64,000 bases of DNA from the NCBI GenBank assembly GCA_017311315.1, contig CM029610.1, positions 12,104,728 through 12,168,727 of the forward strand, written 5' to 3'. The notes below the pieces were generated by a model, which ran no database searches, had not been told where the DNA came from, and saw only the letters and a program-made list of their open reading frames with translations. This stretch comes from Dendrocalamus latiflorus (lineage: Eukaryota > Streptophyta > Magnoliopsida > Poales > Poaceae). The translations under genes and the position numbers were made by a program. Below, piece after piece: positions 21,260-34,157 of the stretch. The stretch's first letter is position 1; each line of letters opens with the position of its first letter.

Positions 21260-22829
21260 TGCACGTCCAAAGACAAAGAAACCGTTTTCGGGTACAAGTT
21301 CTTCATGACTTACACTACGTTAGTCAAAATATGTATCATGCAACATTAATGAAAAGACCTAGGTCACCTCAACTCAATCCATGATTTAATTCCCAAAAAC
21401 TCTGTTTTCCTAGGAAAAATCAGTAGTACTGCACTTAACACGCTTGTACGACCGCACTTCAGTACTACCACCCTCGAGCAAGTCCTCTCTAAAAAAACAT
21501 ATTGTCGTGAAGTTGGAGCTACTACCTTGCGTTACTACTGTCCAAACACTTGCGGTATGACCGCATTCATAACTGTGGTACTACTGATTTTTCTAAAACT
21601 TTTAGAAAACAGCCCAAATCAAATGCAATCTTTGTAAAACCATTTGATCAATCCATGAAACTTACAATGGTTCATCACAACACTACCCTAGACCATCTCA
21701 CATGATTCTTTAATCTCCCCTTGATGAACACATTGGCAATTCTTCAAAAATGCTAATTTGAGGTAGTTTTAGAAAAGGAAAGAGGAATTTTGCAAAGAGA
21801 GCTCCAAATGGTCAAAAGAAGATTGCGAAGAGGTAAACATGATCATTTGAGACAGAGATAGATAGAAGCTACTGAAAACAATAATTTTTCACAAAAACTT
21901 CATATCTACCAAAAGTGTCGGGAAATCTCACTCTAAGTCCATACTAAAGAACAAGTATTTGATGTGACCTTAGTCATAGTGAGAAGTGATCTAAATATCA
22001 AGAAAATCACAACAACACAAAAAGGCTCCAAAGATCAAGTTTTTTGCACGAAAACTTCAAATCACACTCTAGATGTGCATTTTTAACGATCTTTCTCCCA
22101 CTTTGACAATGGAATCATCAAGATGTATGTAAGAAGATAGAACATGACTAGAATGAAGTGACTGCATTTTATTCATTTAAAGCATTAGGAGCCATGAAGA
22201 TTATCCAAAGTGACTTTCCAAGGATTACATCAAGCCATAAAAAGTGAAAATGCAATCTAGATCATGAGAAACCATATATAGTTAAGCTAACGCTAAATAA
22301 GCCATGATATAAAATCAAATAGATTTTAAATATGTCAAGGTGTCCAGAAATGAGCCAAGTCATGTCAATATACTAAATGGAACGAAGAAGCTACCATTGA
22401 ATCAATTTATAGTGCTATAAATTCAAAATTGAAACAATTGTTCAAGCACTTGATATCACTTATAATTGAGAAAATTTAGCACATTTGGCAATTTTTAAGT
22501 TTATTTTTTGGTTTTAGCTGAGTTTCAACCATTTTTCACAAAATTTGTTTTCTTAGTCATGCGCTAGATCTCAAGCCTTATGTGACCACTCCAAGCAAGC
22601 ATCTCAATGAAGTAATCTTGGTCATCCAAAACTCTCCTCTGAGTTCATGCCTAGTGCAATGGCAAGCTGCCTCATGAGAAAGAATTGGTGATATCAGTTT
22701 TTCCCACAAAAGAGATCATTTTGCATTTCTTGACTTAGTTCAAGAACAACAAGCTAATACTAACTCATGCTTCAACAAGAGTTACAAAAAATGATGTCAT
22801 TCACATTCACTAAACTAGGAAGAAATTAC

Positions 22830-23480
22830 TACCATGCTTGAGGATGAACAATGTCTTGTCTACCTTAGCCATCTCAAACCCATTTTTCAATAAGAATGAC
22901 TTAAACATATCATACCAAGCTCTAAGAGCTTGTTTTTGGCAATATAGTGCTTTGGATAGTTTGTAGACATGGTCTAGGAACTTAGAACTCTTTAACCAAG
23001 GTGGTTATCTATAAAATCATTGAGAAAGACACTCTTAACATCCATTTAATACAATCTGAAAGCTCTAGAGGCTACAAAGGCTAAAAGTATACTAATGGCT
23101 TCTAATATAGCAATTGGAGTAAAGATCCCTTTAAAATCTAAGCCCTCTACCTTAGTAAAGCCTTGAGCTACAAGTCTAGCCTAGTTTCTAACCACTACCC
23201 CATCTTCACTTTGCTTGTTCTTAAAAACCCATTTAGTTTCTATTATGTTCTGACCATTGGGTGGCTCAACTAAGGTTCATACCTTATTTCTCTCTAAATT
23301 CTCTAACTCCTTATGTATGACATTGATCCAAGAGTCATTGCTAAGTACATGAGTGACATCATGGGGCTCAAAGAAAGCAATAAATACAGAATGAGCAATT
23401 GAATCAGGATAATAGAACCTAGAGCGAGTTACTTGCTCATAAAGTCCTTCGATAATCAGTTCAAGATGATGCTATCACTC
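22830..23480 (-). pseudogene. Copia reverse transcriptase fragment (element B)
   Basis: This stretch parallels 3761-4400 of element A: the complement reads through the segments equivalent to KALYGLKQAP, MDVKSAF and GTKWVYKNK with many substitutions, frameshifts and stops. It covers the N-terminal part of RT only; the YVDD box region is missing. Confidence 0.72.
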
Positions 23481-24294
23481 AAGATGTCAAGATAGTCTTG
23501 GGGAAAAAACAGCCTCTATATCAAGGGTTGTGGAGGCAAGAGCACCCTATGTTGAAGGCGACGTGAGAGCAGGCTGTCCAACTGAAGGTGTAGTGGAAGA
23601 AGTAGGTGCTCTAGCTAGCTAGAGTGGAAGTAGATCATCAGCCTTACCTTCTCCATCGGACTCCTCAAGGAAGAAGTTCTCTGAATCTTCCCGGACCAGG
23701 GCCACATATTTAAGCAAGAAGCTGTTGTTGAATCAAGTTGTGCCCTTGGTCATTATGGTACCAGTAGAAGCATCCCCAAACGTGATCAATTCATCGGCAG
23801 ATGCACGAGTTAGGGAGGAGAACCTTCTTGAATCCCTAGTCATGTGTCGAGAATAGTCAAAGTCCACTAGCCACACACTCTCCTTCCTCCCTCACTAGAC
23901 CTACAGCACATGAGAAGAAACAATTGATGTCTCAGTACTAGGGTTAGTAATAAAAGACTTAGGAATCTAGTACCAAGACACGTGATGAGCAGAAGCAGTA
24001 GCACTAGTGTTAGATGCTGAAGCAGATGCATGATGATGCAAAGCCTAATTCCCTAAGGATGCATCCCCACACAAGCTCTACCTAGACTCCCCCTGGTCTC
24101 TCGCCTAGGCCTAACAAAAACCTAGCACTCACCCTGTCTAGTAGACACTCGTGGACCTATCCTACCCCATTATAATCAAGCCCTAGATGAGAAGTTAACT
24201 TGGACCCATCAAACAAGTTTTCTACAATTCTAGGTCTAATTGAAGTTTTCTGGACTTTTTAGGTTACAGCCTTACAGGAGGATGCCTAGCTTTA

Positions 24295-24298
<4 letters not shown>

Positions 24299-24342
<44 letters not shown>
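24299..24342. repeat. (CT)n microsatellite, about 22 units
   Basis: An uninterrupted CT dinucleotide run inside the decayed Sirevirus B. Confidence 0.97.
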
Positions 24343-24346
<4 letters not shown>

Positions 24347-24575
24347 CTCTTCCCTTCTCGACCCACCTGAAGCAGAACTAATATAAATGCACACCTCTCT
24401 TACAATTGGTGTAATAGCATTTGACTTGATGAGGAGTCTCACCTGAAACATGAGAAGCACCTACTATGATAGAGTGACTCGGTGCAAAAACCAGCAGACT
24501 TGAAGATAGTCTTCCCTAGTTTAATAATTGACTTCAATAGGCCATTCTCTAGAGCTCTCACTATCTAAGGAGGAT

Positions 24576-24839
24576 TCATCTTAGCATACGTAAGGAATGG
24601 AAGTCTATACCTCTATTCTTGACACTAACCTTGGACCGGTCTAAAATCATGTTGAGATTTCCCTTGCCACTAGAGAAATGCTCTAGGGTTTTCTTAAGGT
24701 AGGCATTTTCTTTGGCTAGGGTCTCACATGAATTGCACACACTCCCTTTTACTACCCTAGCATATCTCTCTTTATGCATAGCCACCTCAAGCATAAGAGC
24801 CTCACAGGACATACAGGGAACACTCTTTACTCTCCTCAA
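24576..24839 (-). pseudogene. Sirevirus gag C-terminal fragment (element B)
   Basis: An 88-codon open stretch contains two CxxC pairs (CMSC, CNSC) and LKKTLEHFSSGKGNLNMILD, which corresponds to LMNTLERFVGGKKKLNLILD in the gag of element A (about residues 715-735). The rest of this gag is absent or unrecognisable. Confidence 0.78.
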
Positions 24840-24864
24840 CTACTGATCAAACTTAACTCTAAAT

Positions 24865-26500
24865 TGTAACAGCCCAGGTTTTTATTAAAATAAAAATAAA
24901 TAAATAAAATTTAATTAAAATAAAATTTAAATTAAAAAAAGTATTTTTGTGCCTAAGTTTTATTTTTTGCTTTGCCCTGATTTTCTGTCTTTGAAAAAGC
25001 TAAATTTGAAAAGTATTTTATAAAAATATCATTAAATAAAATGATATTTTGATTTTCTATAAACATGCTACTTTAAATTAATTATTTTGATTTATTTGGT
25101 TTTCTGAGTTTTCTGAAGTTTAAAATCTATTTTGAAAATAAAAAGTATTTTAGGTGTGAAAATATAATAACAACATTAGTTGGAAATATTTTTATTAAGT
25201 TCAAAATGTCTCCAGGAACTTCTGTGTATTATTCTGAAATTTCTGGAGTTATTTCCATATTTTTTTGAGGCTTAATGAATTTTCTAGGGTTTTCTAAAAA
25301 TCCCAAAATCAGAAATTAAAATAAAAAACCTTCCCCTCTCCTCCGGCCGCCACGTGGACGGCCAGATTCCACCCCTGATCCTGCCTCCACCCCTCCCCTG
25401 CCCGACACGTGTTCGGCCCAGATGGCCTACCCGCGCGTTCGGCCCGATCTCCCCCGCCCATCCCTCTTACCTCCGCAGCCGTTCGATCGCCATCCGCCGC
25501 CCGCGCCTCCCTTCCCCCTTTCTCTCTCTACTCCGCGGGCCCACCTGTCAGCCGTACTCCGCCTTCTTCTTCCCCGATCATCTTCTTCCGCGCGCCGCCC
25601 ACCCCGCAACCGCCGTCCGCACCTCCCGGCCTCCTCTCGCCCCGTGTGCGCTACCACTCCCCACCTCCTCTCCCATACGACCCGTGCCCCACGCGCCCAC
25701 CCCCTCCCCCACCTTCTCTGCGCCCCCATCTCCCCCACTTCCTCTGTAACCGCCGACATGGCCGCGCCACTCTGGCGAGCAATTCACGCCACCTCCCTCC
25801 TCCCCGCCCCCTATAAATGCCGCCCCAAGCTTCGCCTCTCCTCACTCCACCGCCCTCTGCCCTCCACTCCCTTCCCCGAGCGCCCAATCGCCGCCGCCGC
25901 GGAGTTCACCTCTTCCCGAGCTTCGGCTGCACTCCGGCGAGCTCCCTTCGCCGTCTCCGGCCGCCTCTGGTAAGTCGCGCCCCATCCCCGGGTTCCCCCA
26001 CGCCTCCTCACCCTCCTGCGCCACTCGCCGCCGGCCGCCGCCCGCCGGAGCGCCGGCGAGATCCCTTCCCCGAACGCCACCACCGGCTGCCCGGTCCACG
26101 TCAGCCACCATGCCCGCCTGGCAGCTGCGTGGCACGCCACGTCGGCGTCGCGTCGTCACACCCTTGCCCGGTCAGCGTCACCTCGCCCGTGTGCCACCTC
26201 ACCATTTTCCCGGGTCCATGGGCTCGGTCCACAAGGACCAGGGCCCACTATCAGCCCCTTCCTCTATTTTTCAGTAGAAAAATAAATCAGCCGAAAACAA
26301 AAATCCCAGGGCTGACGCAATGCTGAGGTCATAAATCCCATTTTCCTTTAGAAAAATAATTTCAAAAAAATTCATTTTTCCTTTTTTCTGTGAATTTGAA
26401 CTTCCCGGAGCCCGTTCTTCTTCATCCTAACTCCGATTGAGCCCATTAAAATTTGTAAATTCATCAAAAATTCCTCTCAATCCAGACTGCTATGGACCTT
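24865..26500 (+). repeat. Truncated long Ty3/gypsy-type LTR (copy 2)
   Basis: It begins TGTAACAGCCC and follows the complete solo LTR at 33190 block by block: the AT-rich first 450 bases, a CTCCTCCGGCCG...CGTGGACGG junction, a GC-rich promoter segment with the TATA box CTATAAATG at 25811-25819 (equivalent to 34149), then a short AT-rich part. It stops about 75 bases before the gag element at 26573, leaving roughly the 5' half of the LTR. The proline/arginine-rich ORFs at 25354-26326 are LTR sequence and not genes. Confidence 0.78.
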
Positions 26501-26572
26501 GACACGCCCTGACCTAGTCCTAGCCCGCTCATCATTGACCATAGTTGCCTTCAAGCTTCCCTACACATCTAA

Positions 26573-27060
26573 TGATGCGGATCCACCTAGCAAGCTAGCT
26601 GAACCCTGTTGCTTTGGCCCTGATCTTTCACGATACGTCTTGTTGGATGCCCTCTCCATGATAAGCCTTCTCCCACGCACACCGCAGCACGTGAACGAAG
26701 GGTAGGGAAACCGAAGTTTCAGCGAATAGAATCCAACACCACAATTGGATTCAACACACCAAGAGCAATTCCTCGATGGAAATCTCAAGAACACACCAAC
26801 AATGGCCACCAAACCATGGTGATTTTCTGGTTTCTATTTCTCAATTCATAACCTCCCTTACAATGGGGATAAGGCCCTGGCTTTATATTGATGCACAATG
26901 CACGGCCTTGACTAAAACTCACGCACAACTTGGTCTAAGGCCGAAACAAACTCCAATATGAACTAAAAAGGAAATACCTAAACTGTTACCACTGAATTCT
27001 CTCTTAATTTGCGATCTGACTATAAGGATTTCATGGCTGGCACCTTATCCATTGTGTGGG
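26573..27060 (-). repeat. LTR (left copy) of gag-protease element
   Basis: It starts TGATGCGGATCC at 26573, matching the base next to the primer-binding site in the right copy (29490). The inner boundary is estimated, because homology between copies runs on into the internal region; LTR length is probably near 0.5 kb. Confidence 0.6.
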
Positions 27061-27064
27061 GCTT

Positions 27065-29471
27065 CTAAATAGCTTTCCAACGAGTCCAAGAACTCCTAAA
27101 TCGGACTCCGTTTGTGAAAGTTATGGACGTTTTAGTATCGGTCTTGCCAGCTGTCCCAATCCGAGTCCGAATTGGTTTCAAATCTTTATATGTTTTGTTT
27201 TCTTGTTCAAGGGGCTTCCAAATCCATTTGGAACCTGAAAAGGAGTCCTTCTCAACCTTTAGAAAGCCATGGTGTGGTCGAATTTTATCCTTACTTGCAT
27301 TGCAAGACTCGAACTCTTTATGTTTGGCAAGTCTCGCGCGTCTCTCCGGACAGCTCGTGCAGCATCCAATAAAATTGTCATAACTTTGTGTAGGAAGCTC
27401 CAAATCAAGTGCCGTTTGATTCGTTGCAAAATAGACTTCATTAGCTTTCCAAATATGTCTCTTGTGCACATTAGAAACCTCAGAATTGGTATTCAAAGCT
27501 TCTTGAACATTATGCACAGAACTGTAAGTACTAACCAAAGTTGTAGTGCTACTTGGTGCCACATCATCGTCCCCTCCTTGAAGCAAAGCCGTCCTCGGCT
27601 TTGGGGTAATCTTGGGAGCTTGCTTCTTCTTGGCTGTAATTTCTTCATCAACATGAATAGCACTCTCCAATTTTGGTTTCAACACATGCTTCTTTCCCCC
27701 GTGTACAAAAGTGTATGTGTTGGGCCGGCCCTCGTGCGTAACATTGCGATCATATTGCCATGGTCTTCCCAACAATAACCCACATGCATCCATTGGAACT
27801 ACGTCGTAATCCACCTTGTCAACATAGTCACCAACAACAAACGGAACACGTATCTTGTGAGTTATCTTTAGTCTTCCGGAGTTGTGTAGCCACTCCACAT
27901 GATGTGGTTGAGGATGCCTCCACGTGGACAGCCCTAAAGCGTACACTAAATATTTGCTAATCACATTGGTATAACTTCGACCATATATGATCAACTTGCA
28001 TGCTTTATCTTTGATCTTGCACTCCGCTTGGAAAACACTCCACCACTGTCCTTTGGTTTCAGTTTCTTTACTTTGCACCTTTCGGACCAAAAGATTAACA
28101 CCATTCAATTCTGGATCACAATAGACAACATTCTCCTTAGAATCATCGGATTTTTCACTTTCAGAATCACTATTAGAATTTGTTGAAGCATTGCCATCTT
28201 TAGTGAGAAGCACTCTTCGTTGATTTGGGCAATCACGCATCATATGACCTCTTCCCTTGCACTTGAAACTCTCAATTTCTCTAGTACGAGTATTAGAAGG
28301 CAAACTAGAATCAGTTTTAGTTGCTTAATTACCTATGTTGCTTGCCTCCTTTGAAAGAGCACTATTTGAACGGCTTGATGCCGCCACTTTGCAGTGTGAA
28401 CCCACATCATCGCCTTGCTGTAATGAACACCTCCATGATTTTGTTTGGGCGTTGGCATGTCCATCCTTGGCTTGTTTGCGCTTCAATTGTTGTTCAGCAC
28501 GTTCGGCTTGATGCACCAAGTCTTGAATGTTGTAGTAATGGACCACCTCCACCCTATCTTACACATCCTCATTCAACCCATTAGAGAAACGTGCCATAGT
28601 AGCCTCATCATGCTCCTCTGTCCCTGTACGGATCATCAACATCTCCATCTCTTTATAATATTCATCAACACCAGAATTACCTTGACGTAGTTGTTGTAGC
28701 CGGTTGTACAAGGTCCTAGTGTAGTGTGCTGGACAAAACGCCGCCTCAAAATATTCTTCAATTGTACCCAAGTATCCGGACAAGCTCCTACGCGACACAA
28801 TTGGTTCCACCAAACAAGAGCATATCTGGTGAACTCAATTGTCGCCAACCAAATCTTCTTATCCTCAGTATAGTGATGGCTGTCAAAAATTTGTTCGACA
28901 CGCATCTCCCAATCCAAGTACTCCTCCGGTTCAGCTTTACCATTAAATGATGGGATAGAAATTTTTAACCGCCCAATTCCATCATCCACGGCAACACGCT
29001 GAGCAAACCCGACACCATCAGGCATACCTCCCACCATGGGCAGCACCTCTGCCACGCATGTCCCTACAACGGTCAGCACCACGGTAGTCCCGAGCATGGC
29101 GTGGTTGTGGAGCAAAGCCCGCTGCACCATCAAAGACCTCCTCGTGTTCGTCGTCTTCACATGGTGCATGCTGTTCGGAATATTGAGGTCCCCGTTCAGC
29201 ATGCCGAAATTGTGGTGGTTGGTTGCGTAGCGCCTCCGTCAAAGCATCAATTCGCGCCCCCAAATCATCAACCTTGCCTTCAAGCTTCCGGTGACAACTC
29301 AAGAAGTAGTCACGTGTCGCTTCAAGCCCGTGTCGCACCTCGGGCAGCAAAGACGCCGCATATTGGGGCACCTCCCCGATTGGCTCGGCATGATTATGTC
29401 GCATATTGCCATCTTCAATCTTCATAGTACCTGTCATCAAGAAAATTCAGCAACCTCGTACCGTGATCAAC
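27065..29471 (-). pseudogene. gag: Ty3/gypsy-like Gag with degenerate retropepsin
   Basis: Starting just left of the primer-binding site, minus-strand frames give a Gag N-terminus, then a Retrotrans_gag domain (EYLDWEMRVEQIFDSHHYTE, ALVWWNQL; about 28636-29202), a second part (RLQQLRQGNSGVDEYYKEME; about 28559-28813), a CKGRGHMMRDC zinc knuckle (about 28240-28275), and a 412-codon open frame (27065-28303) with a retropepsin-like domain (LLLGRPWQYDRNVTHEGR). The catalytic triad normally read as D-G or D-S-G is replaced by LIIYGRSYTN, so the active Asp is Tyr. Several frameshifts and stops divide the gag part. The C-terminal 130 codons are probably non-coding sequence that happens to be open. 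Confidence 0.8.
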
Positions 29472-29474
29472 CAT

Positions 29475-29486
29475 GCTCTGATACCA
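29475..29486 (-). promoter_or_regulatory. Primer-binding site (initiator Met tRNA)
   Basis: The minus strand reads TGGTATCAGAGC three bases inside the LTR end at 29490. It shows that the copy at 29490 onward is a 5' LTR for the gag at its left. Confidence 0.9.
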
Positions 29487-29489
29487 AGA

Positions 29490-29977
29490 TGATGCGGATC
29501 CACCTAGCAAGCTAGCTGAACCCTGTTGCTTTGGCCCTGATCTTTCACGATACGCCTTGTTGGATGCCCTCTCCAAGATAAGTCCTCCCACGCACACCGC
29601 AGCACGTGAACGAAGGGTAGAGAAACCGAAGTTTCAGTGAGTAGAATCCAACACCACAATTGGATTCAACACACCAAGAGCAATCCCTCAATGGAAATCT
29701 CAAGAACACGCCAACAATGGCCACCAAACCATGGTGATTTTCTGGTTTCTATTTCTCAATTCATAACCTCCCTTACAATGGGGCTAAGGCCCTGGCCTTA
29801 TATTGGCACACAATGCACGACCTTGACTAAAACTCACGCATAACTTGGCCTAAGGCCGAAACAAACTCCAATACAAACTAAAAAGGAAATACCTAAACTG
29901 TTACCTATGAATTCTCTTTTACTTTGCGATCTTACTATGCGGATTTCGTGGCTGGCACCTTGTCCATTATGTGGGGC
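29490..29977 (-). repeat. LTR (right, shared copy) of gag-protease element
   Basis: Matches 26573-27060 almost base for base. It serves as 5' LTR of the complete unit and at the same time follows the partial internal region on its right. Confidence 0.65.
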
Positions 29978-30000
29978 TTCGAAATAGCTTTCCAACGAGT

Positions 30001-31158
30001 CTAAGAACGCCCAAATCGGACTCCGTTTGTGAAAGTTATGGACGTTTTAGTATCGGTCTTGCCAGCTGTCCCAATCCGAGTCCGAACCGGTTTCAAATCT
30101 TTATATGTTTTGTTTTCTTGTTCAAGGGGCTTCCAAATCCATTTGGAACATGAAAAGAAGTCCTTCTCAACCTTTAGAAAATCATGGTGTGGTCGGATTT
30201 TATCCTTACTTGCATTGCAATACTCGAACTCTTTATGTTTGGCAAGTCTCACGCGTCTCTCCAAACAGCTCGTGCAGCATCCAATGAAATTACCATAACT
30301 TTGTGTAGGAAGCTCCAAATCAAGTGCCGTTTGATTCGTTGCAAAATAGACTTCATTAACTTTCCAAATATGTCTCTTGTGCACATTATAAACCTCAAAA
30401 TTGGTATTCAAAACTTCTTGAACATTATGCACAGAACTACAAGTACTAACCAAAGTTGTAGTGCTACTTGGTGCCACGTCATCCTCACCTCCTTGAAGCA
30501 AAGCCGTCCTCGGCTTTGGGGTAATCTTGGGAGCTTGCTTCTTCTTGGCTGTAATTTCTTCATCAACATGAATAGCACTCTCCAATTTTGGTTTCAACAC
30601 ATGCTTCTTTCCCCCATGTACAAAAGTGTATGTGTTGGGCCGGCCCTCGTGCGTAACATTGCGATCATATTGCCATGGTCTTCCCAACAATAACCCACAT
30701 GCATCCATTGGAACTACGTCGCAATCCACCTTGTCAACATAGTCACCAACAACAAACGGAACACGTATCTTGTGAGTTATCTTTAGTCTTCCGGAGTTGT
30801 GTAGCCACTCCACATGATGTGGTTGAGGATGCCTCCACGTGGACAGCCCTAAAGCGTACACTAAATATTTGCTAATCACATTGGTATAACTTCGACCATA
30901 TATGATCAACTTGCATGCTTTATCTTTGATCTTGCACTCCGCTTGGAAAACACTCCACCACTGTCCTTTGGTTTCAGTTTCTTTAATTTGCACCTTTCGG
31001 ACCAAAAGATTAACACCATTCAATTCTGGATCACAATAGACAACATTCTCCTTGGAATCATTAAATTTTTCACTTTCAGAATCACTATTAGAATTTGTTG
31101 AAGCATAGCCATATTTAGTGAGAAGCACTCTTCGTTGATTTGGGCAATCACGCATCAT
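30001..31158 (-). pseudogene. Second copy of zinc-knuckle/protease region
   Basis: A 385-codon open frame nearly identical to the 412-codon frame at 27065-28303, including the same Tyr-for-Asp change (LIIYGRSYTN). It is cut at 31182 a few codons before the complete knuckle and lacks the rest of gag. Confidence 0.78.
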
Positions 31159-31182
31159 ATGACCTCTTCCCTTGCACTTGAA

Positions 31183-32814
31183 TTAATTATACTTGGTATC
31201 ATTTATTTTTACAAGTGGTATTTTTCACAAGTGGTATCTAATGTCATCATAAGTGATATAAATATCAAAGTGGTGTGTGATTTTTATGAAAAAGACAAAA
31301 GAACAATAAAAGATTGAGAAGCACCTATTATGGAGAAAAAAGAAATCTTTGATTCTTGGTGCTAGATGACAAAAGGAGAGAAAGTTTAAATAAAAAGGAA
31401 AATATGTGAAAACAAAAGGAAGACAAGAAAGATAATAATCCTTTGTGTGTTAAAGGAGAAGAAAGAAATGTAAAGAGAAACTTCTGTATAAAGTGGAGTT
31501 TTACTTTGTGAAAAACTCATATAGTACTTTTGGCCTTAATCTAAAAAGGGGTAAAGTATTATTATTATTAGCAAACTATTTACCTAATTTGTCCAAAATA
31601 CTTTATGGATCTTATGAATGAATGTGGTTCATTCTCATTTGCTTCATTTGGAATTCTTAGAGTGAAACATCAAATGATATGCAAGATTAGCTTTTCAAAA
31701 GAGACATTTTGGTCAAAAATCAAATATCTTGTTTAAAAGGCTAAAACTTGTGACAAACTAGATGAAAGTACTTAAATATATATTTCAAGTGTTTTTAAAG
31801 TGTTTTGAGTAAAAAAATTCTATTTTAGAAATAAAAAAGTTAATTTGGCCCCAAAATGATCATATATGATCTTGATTTTGGATTAAATTACATATTTCCA
31901 TAAATCAAAATCTATTGAGTATTTAAAAAAGTGGTCAATATAAACTCAAAAGGTTGGTCATTTCAAACATTTCTCTATTTCAAGATTTTTGCAAAAAAAA
32001 CCAACCATTGAAAAGCTATACTTATTTAAGTCTTATCTAGAAACTAGTAATGACCTAAAATGACCTACTTTTGCATATAGTGAGTTTGGTTATTTGAGCT
32101 AGATTTCTTTGTGTATCTTGGCTTGAAATAGTATTTCTAACTCATACAAAGCTAAGAGAGTGAGAAACTCCATAAAATTCAAATTAGTTTGCATTTTGAA
32201 CCTTCGATGCAAAATAAATCCATCCTCATGCATACAAAGTGCATATTGTCATATCTTTTAAACGAAAAGTCTTTTCTCAAGAATTTTGTTGAGAAATGCT
32301 TGGTGGAACTACCAGCTCTGTATAAGTCGTCCGATTGGAATGCGGTACTACCGGCTCTGTGTGAGCGGTACTATCAGAGTTGCGGTATGACCGCTTGTGT
32401 AGCAGTATGTTTTTCCAGAGAGATACCTGTTGGAAGGTTTTCTCCTCCCCTATGAATCGGTAGTTCCGCATATGCGGAGCGGTACTATCGCTATACGGTA
32501 GTACTGGATCTTGTGTGGCGGCACTACTGCTATACGGTAGCACTGGATCTTGTGTGGCGGTACTACCGAATTTGCTGAGTAACACTTAGTTTTCTGATCG
32601 TTATAAGGAGAGCGATAGTAGCGGCCTTATAACGGCGATACTACCGATTATCCTGATTTTTCAGGGGTTTTGGCTTCAACGGCTAGTTTTCTTGTGTAGG
32701 GTATAAATACCCCTTTGTGGCCGGTTGGAGAGGTGGTTGTTGCACTCCTTTTCATTCTCTTGAGCTAGTATGAGGTTCTCCTCTTAATTGTGCATATGTT
32801 GCACCTTGTGAGCA
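31183..32814 (+). repeat. 5' part of copia LTR C, split by CACTA-1
   Basis: The last 550 bases carry repeated GGTACTACCG/CGGTAGTACTG motifs, then a TATA box (GTATAAATACCCC at 32701) followed by GGCCGGTTGGAGAGG and a TGCACCTTGTGAGCA stretch. All of this is mirrored in the solo LTR at 41825-44608 (TATA at 42592-42604 on the other strand). The TSD GCA and CACTA-1 follow at 32812. The start of the LTR is not resolved; 31183 is the break with the gag element. Confidence 0.65.
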
Positions 32815-32860
32815 CACTACTACAAAAGAGGCTATACTGGACGGCTATATCACAGACGGT
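32815..32860 (+). repeat. Left terminal inverted repeat of CACTA-1
   Basis: CACTACTACAAAAGAGGC leads into the first CACAGACGG unit at 32851. It matches the right end (CACTGCTACAGACAGCCC on the complement) at the outermost positions but is clearly diverged further in. Confidence 0.85.
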
Positions 32861-33093
32861 TAGACAAAACCGTCTGTGATTGACACTAACACAGACAGAT
32901 TTAATTTGGACACCATTTGTGTTAGTGGTCGAGTATCATAGACGGTCCTTACCGATGAACCGTCTATGATACTTTAGTATCACAGACGGTTTTTTATTAA
33001 AAACCGTCTATGTTGTGTAGACTATCATAGACAGTTCTTCTTAAGAACCGTCTGTGAATGTTCACAGACGATTTTTGACAAGAACCGTCTGTG
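32852..33093. repeat. Hairpin array 1 (left subterminal, CACTA-1)
   Basis: About five inverted pairs of the form CACAGACGGTT-spacer-AACCGTCTGTG, several decayed (CATAGACGG, CACAGACGAT). Confidence 0.85.
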
Positions 33094-34148
33094 ATGTCCC
33101 TTTGTCTGTCATATTCTGTTCATGATCAGAGGTTAATATATAAGTACACATTACTTCTAATAACTTAACTACATAACTATTGAGACAAGTGTCACATCCC
33201 AAAAAGTTGGCTTTTTGAAAAATTTAAATTCAAATAAATTATTTAAAGGTAATTGGATTTTACTTGGCTTTTATTTGCCTTTCTGGATTTTCTGGAATTT
33301 AAAAACTATTTTTAGAGCTTAAAAAGTAATTCAAAATATGAAAATTAAATATCAACAGTAGTTGGAAATAATTTTATTTAGCCCAAAATATGTCCAGGAG
33401 CTTCTGTGAATTTTTCTGGAATTTTTGGAGGTATTTTCATATTTTTCTGAGGCCTAAATAATTTTCTAGCCTTTTCTGAAAATCTAAATCAAATTCTGAA
33501 AATAAAATCCCTCCTTTTTCCTCCGGCCGACGCGTGGACGGCCCAGATTCGCCCACGTCGCCGCTCGGCCGATCCCGGCCGCACTTCCCTCTCCCTCGCT
33601 GTCCAGCGGGCCCGGCCCGTCAGCCGGCGGCCCCGCCTTCCCCTCCTCCGCGCCCGACGCGTGGACGGCTCGGATGAGCCGAGTCCCCGCACGGGCCATC
33701 CAGCCGCCCGCTCTCACTCCCGCCCTCACTCCACTGACCCACGGGCCCCGCCCGTCAGCCGCGTCTTCGCGCCCGGCCTCAATCCACCGCCCGATCTTTT
33801 CCCCGAGCCGCGTGGCAGCCATCCGCACCGCCCGGCCGCTCCCTCCTCTCTCTCACTGCACGCGGGGCCCACCTGTCGGATCCGTCGTCCCCGCGGAGCC
33901 GGCGCCTTCCTTTTTCCTTCCCCCTCTTTCCTTTCTCGCCGGCCGACCGAATCCTCGGCGGACCCGGCCTTTCCTTCCCCGTTTCTCTCCGGTTTTGGAA
34001 TCCCCGAGCTCCCCGCGCGACCAAATCCCGAACGCCTGCGCCTCCCTTCCCTCTCCGGCCCCCTATTTCCTTTTTCCCCCAAACTTTCCCCACCGGCCAC
34101 CGAGATCTCCGGCGAGGAATTAAGTGCCCGTGCTCCCTCCCCTGCCCC

Positions 34149-34157
34149 TATAAATAC
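34149..34157 (+). promoter_or_regulatory. TATA box of the long LTR
   Basis: CTATAAATA in a C-rich context, at the same place as CTATAAATG (25811-25819) in LTR copy 2. Confidence 0.65.

Larger units (their letters stand above)
21260..24864 (-). mobile_element. Decayed Sirevirus-type copia element B
   Basis: Minus-oriented remains in the same order as element A: a degenerate 3' LTR part (about 21260-21713) with TACTACC/GGTATGACCG motifs, a polypurine tract (complement of CTCCCCTT at 21715-21723), a 3' spacer including one copy of the repeat unit seen at 1533-1900, an RT fragment, and a gag fragment. The YVDD-to-RNase H part is deleted: RT homology begins at 22830 directly next to 3' spacer sequence. 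Its 5' half is cut by the long LTR that starts at 24865. It is far more diverged than element A. Confidence 0.78.
26573..31182 (-). mobile_element. Tandem gag-protease LTR element (non-autonomous, gypsy-like)
   Basis: Bases 26573-28267 and 29490-31182 are two nearly identical copies of one segment, with a single-copy gag N-terminal part between them and a primer-binding site at 29475-29486. Read right to left the order is: [zinc knuckle-protease], LTR, primer-binding site, gag, zinc knuckle, protease, LTR. This is what unequal recombination between LTR elements leaves: one whole LTR-gag-pro-LTR unit plus a second partial internal region sharing an LTR. No reverse transcriptase or integrase follows the protease in either copy, so the family appears to be gag-pro only. 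The right end (31182) is an abrupt break inside the zinc knuckle. Confidence 0.78.

Noticed and set aside
25354..26326. Several GC-rich ORFs of 110-183 codons
   Set aside because: Same LTR family as 33190-36863; no conservation between copies at protein level.
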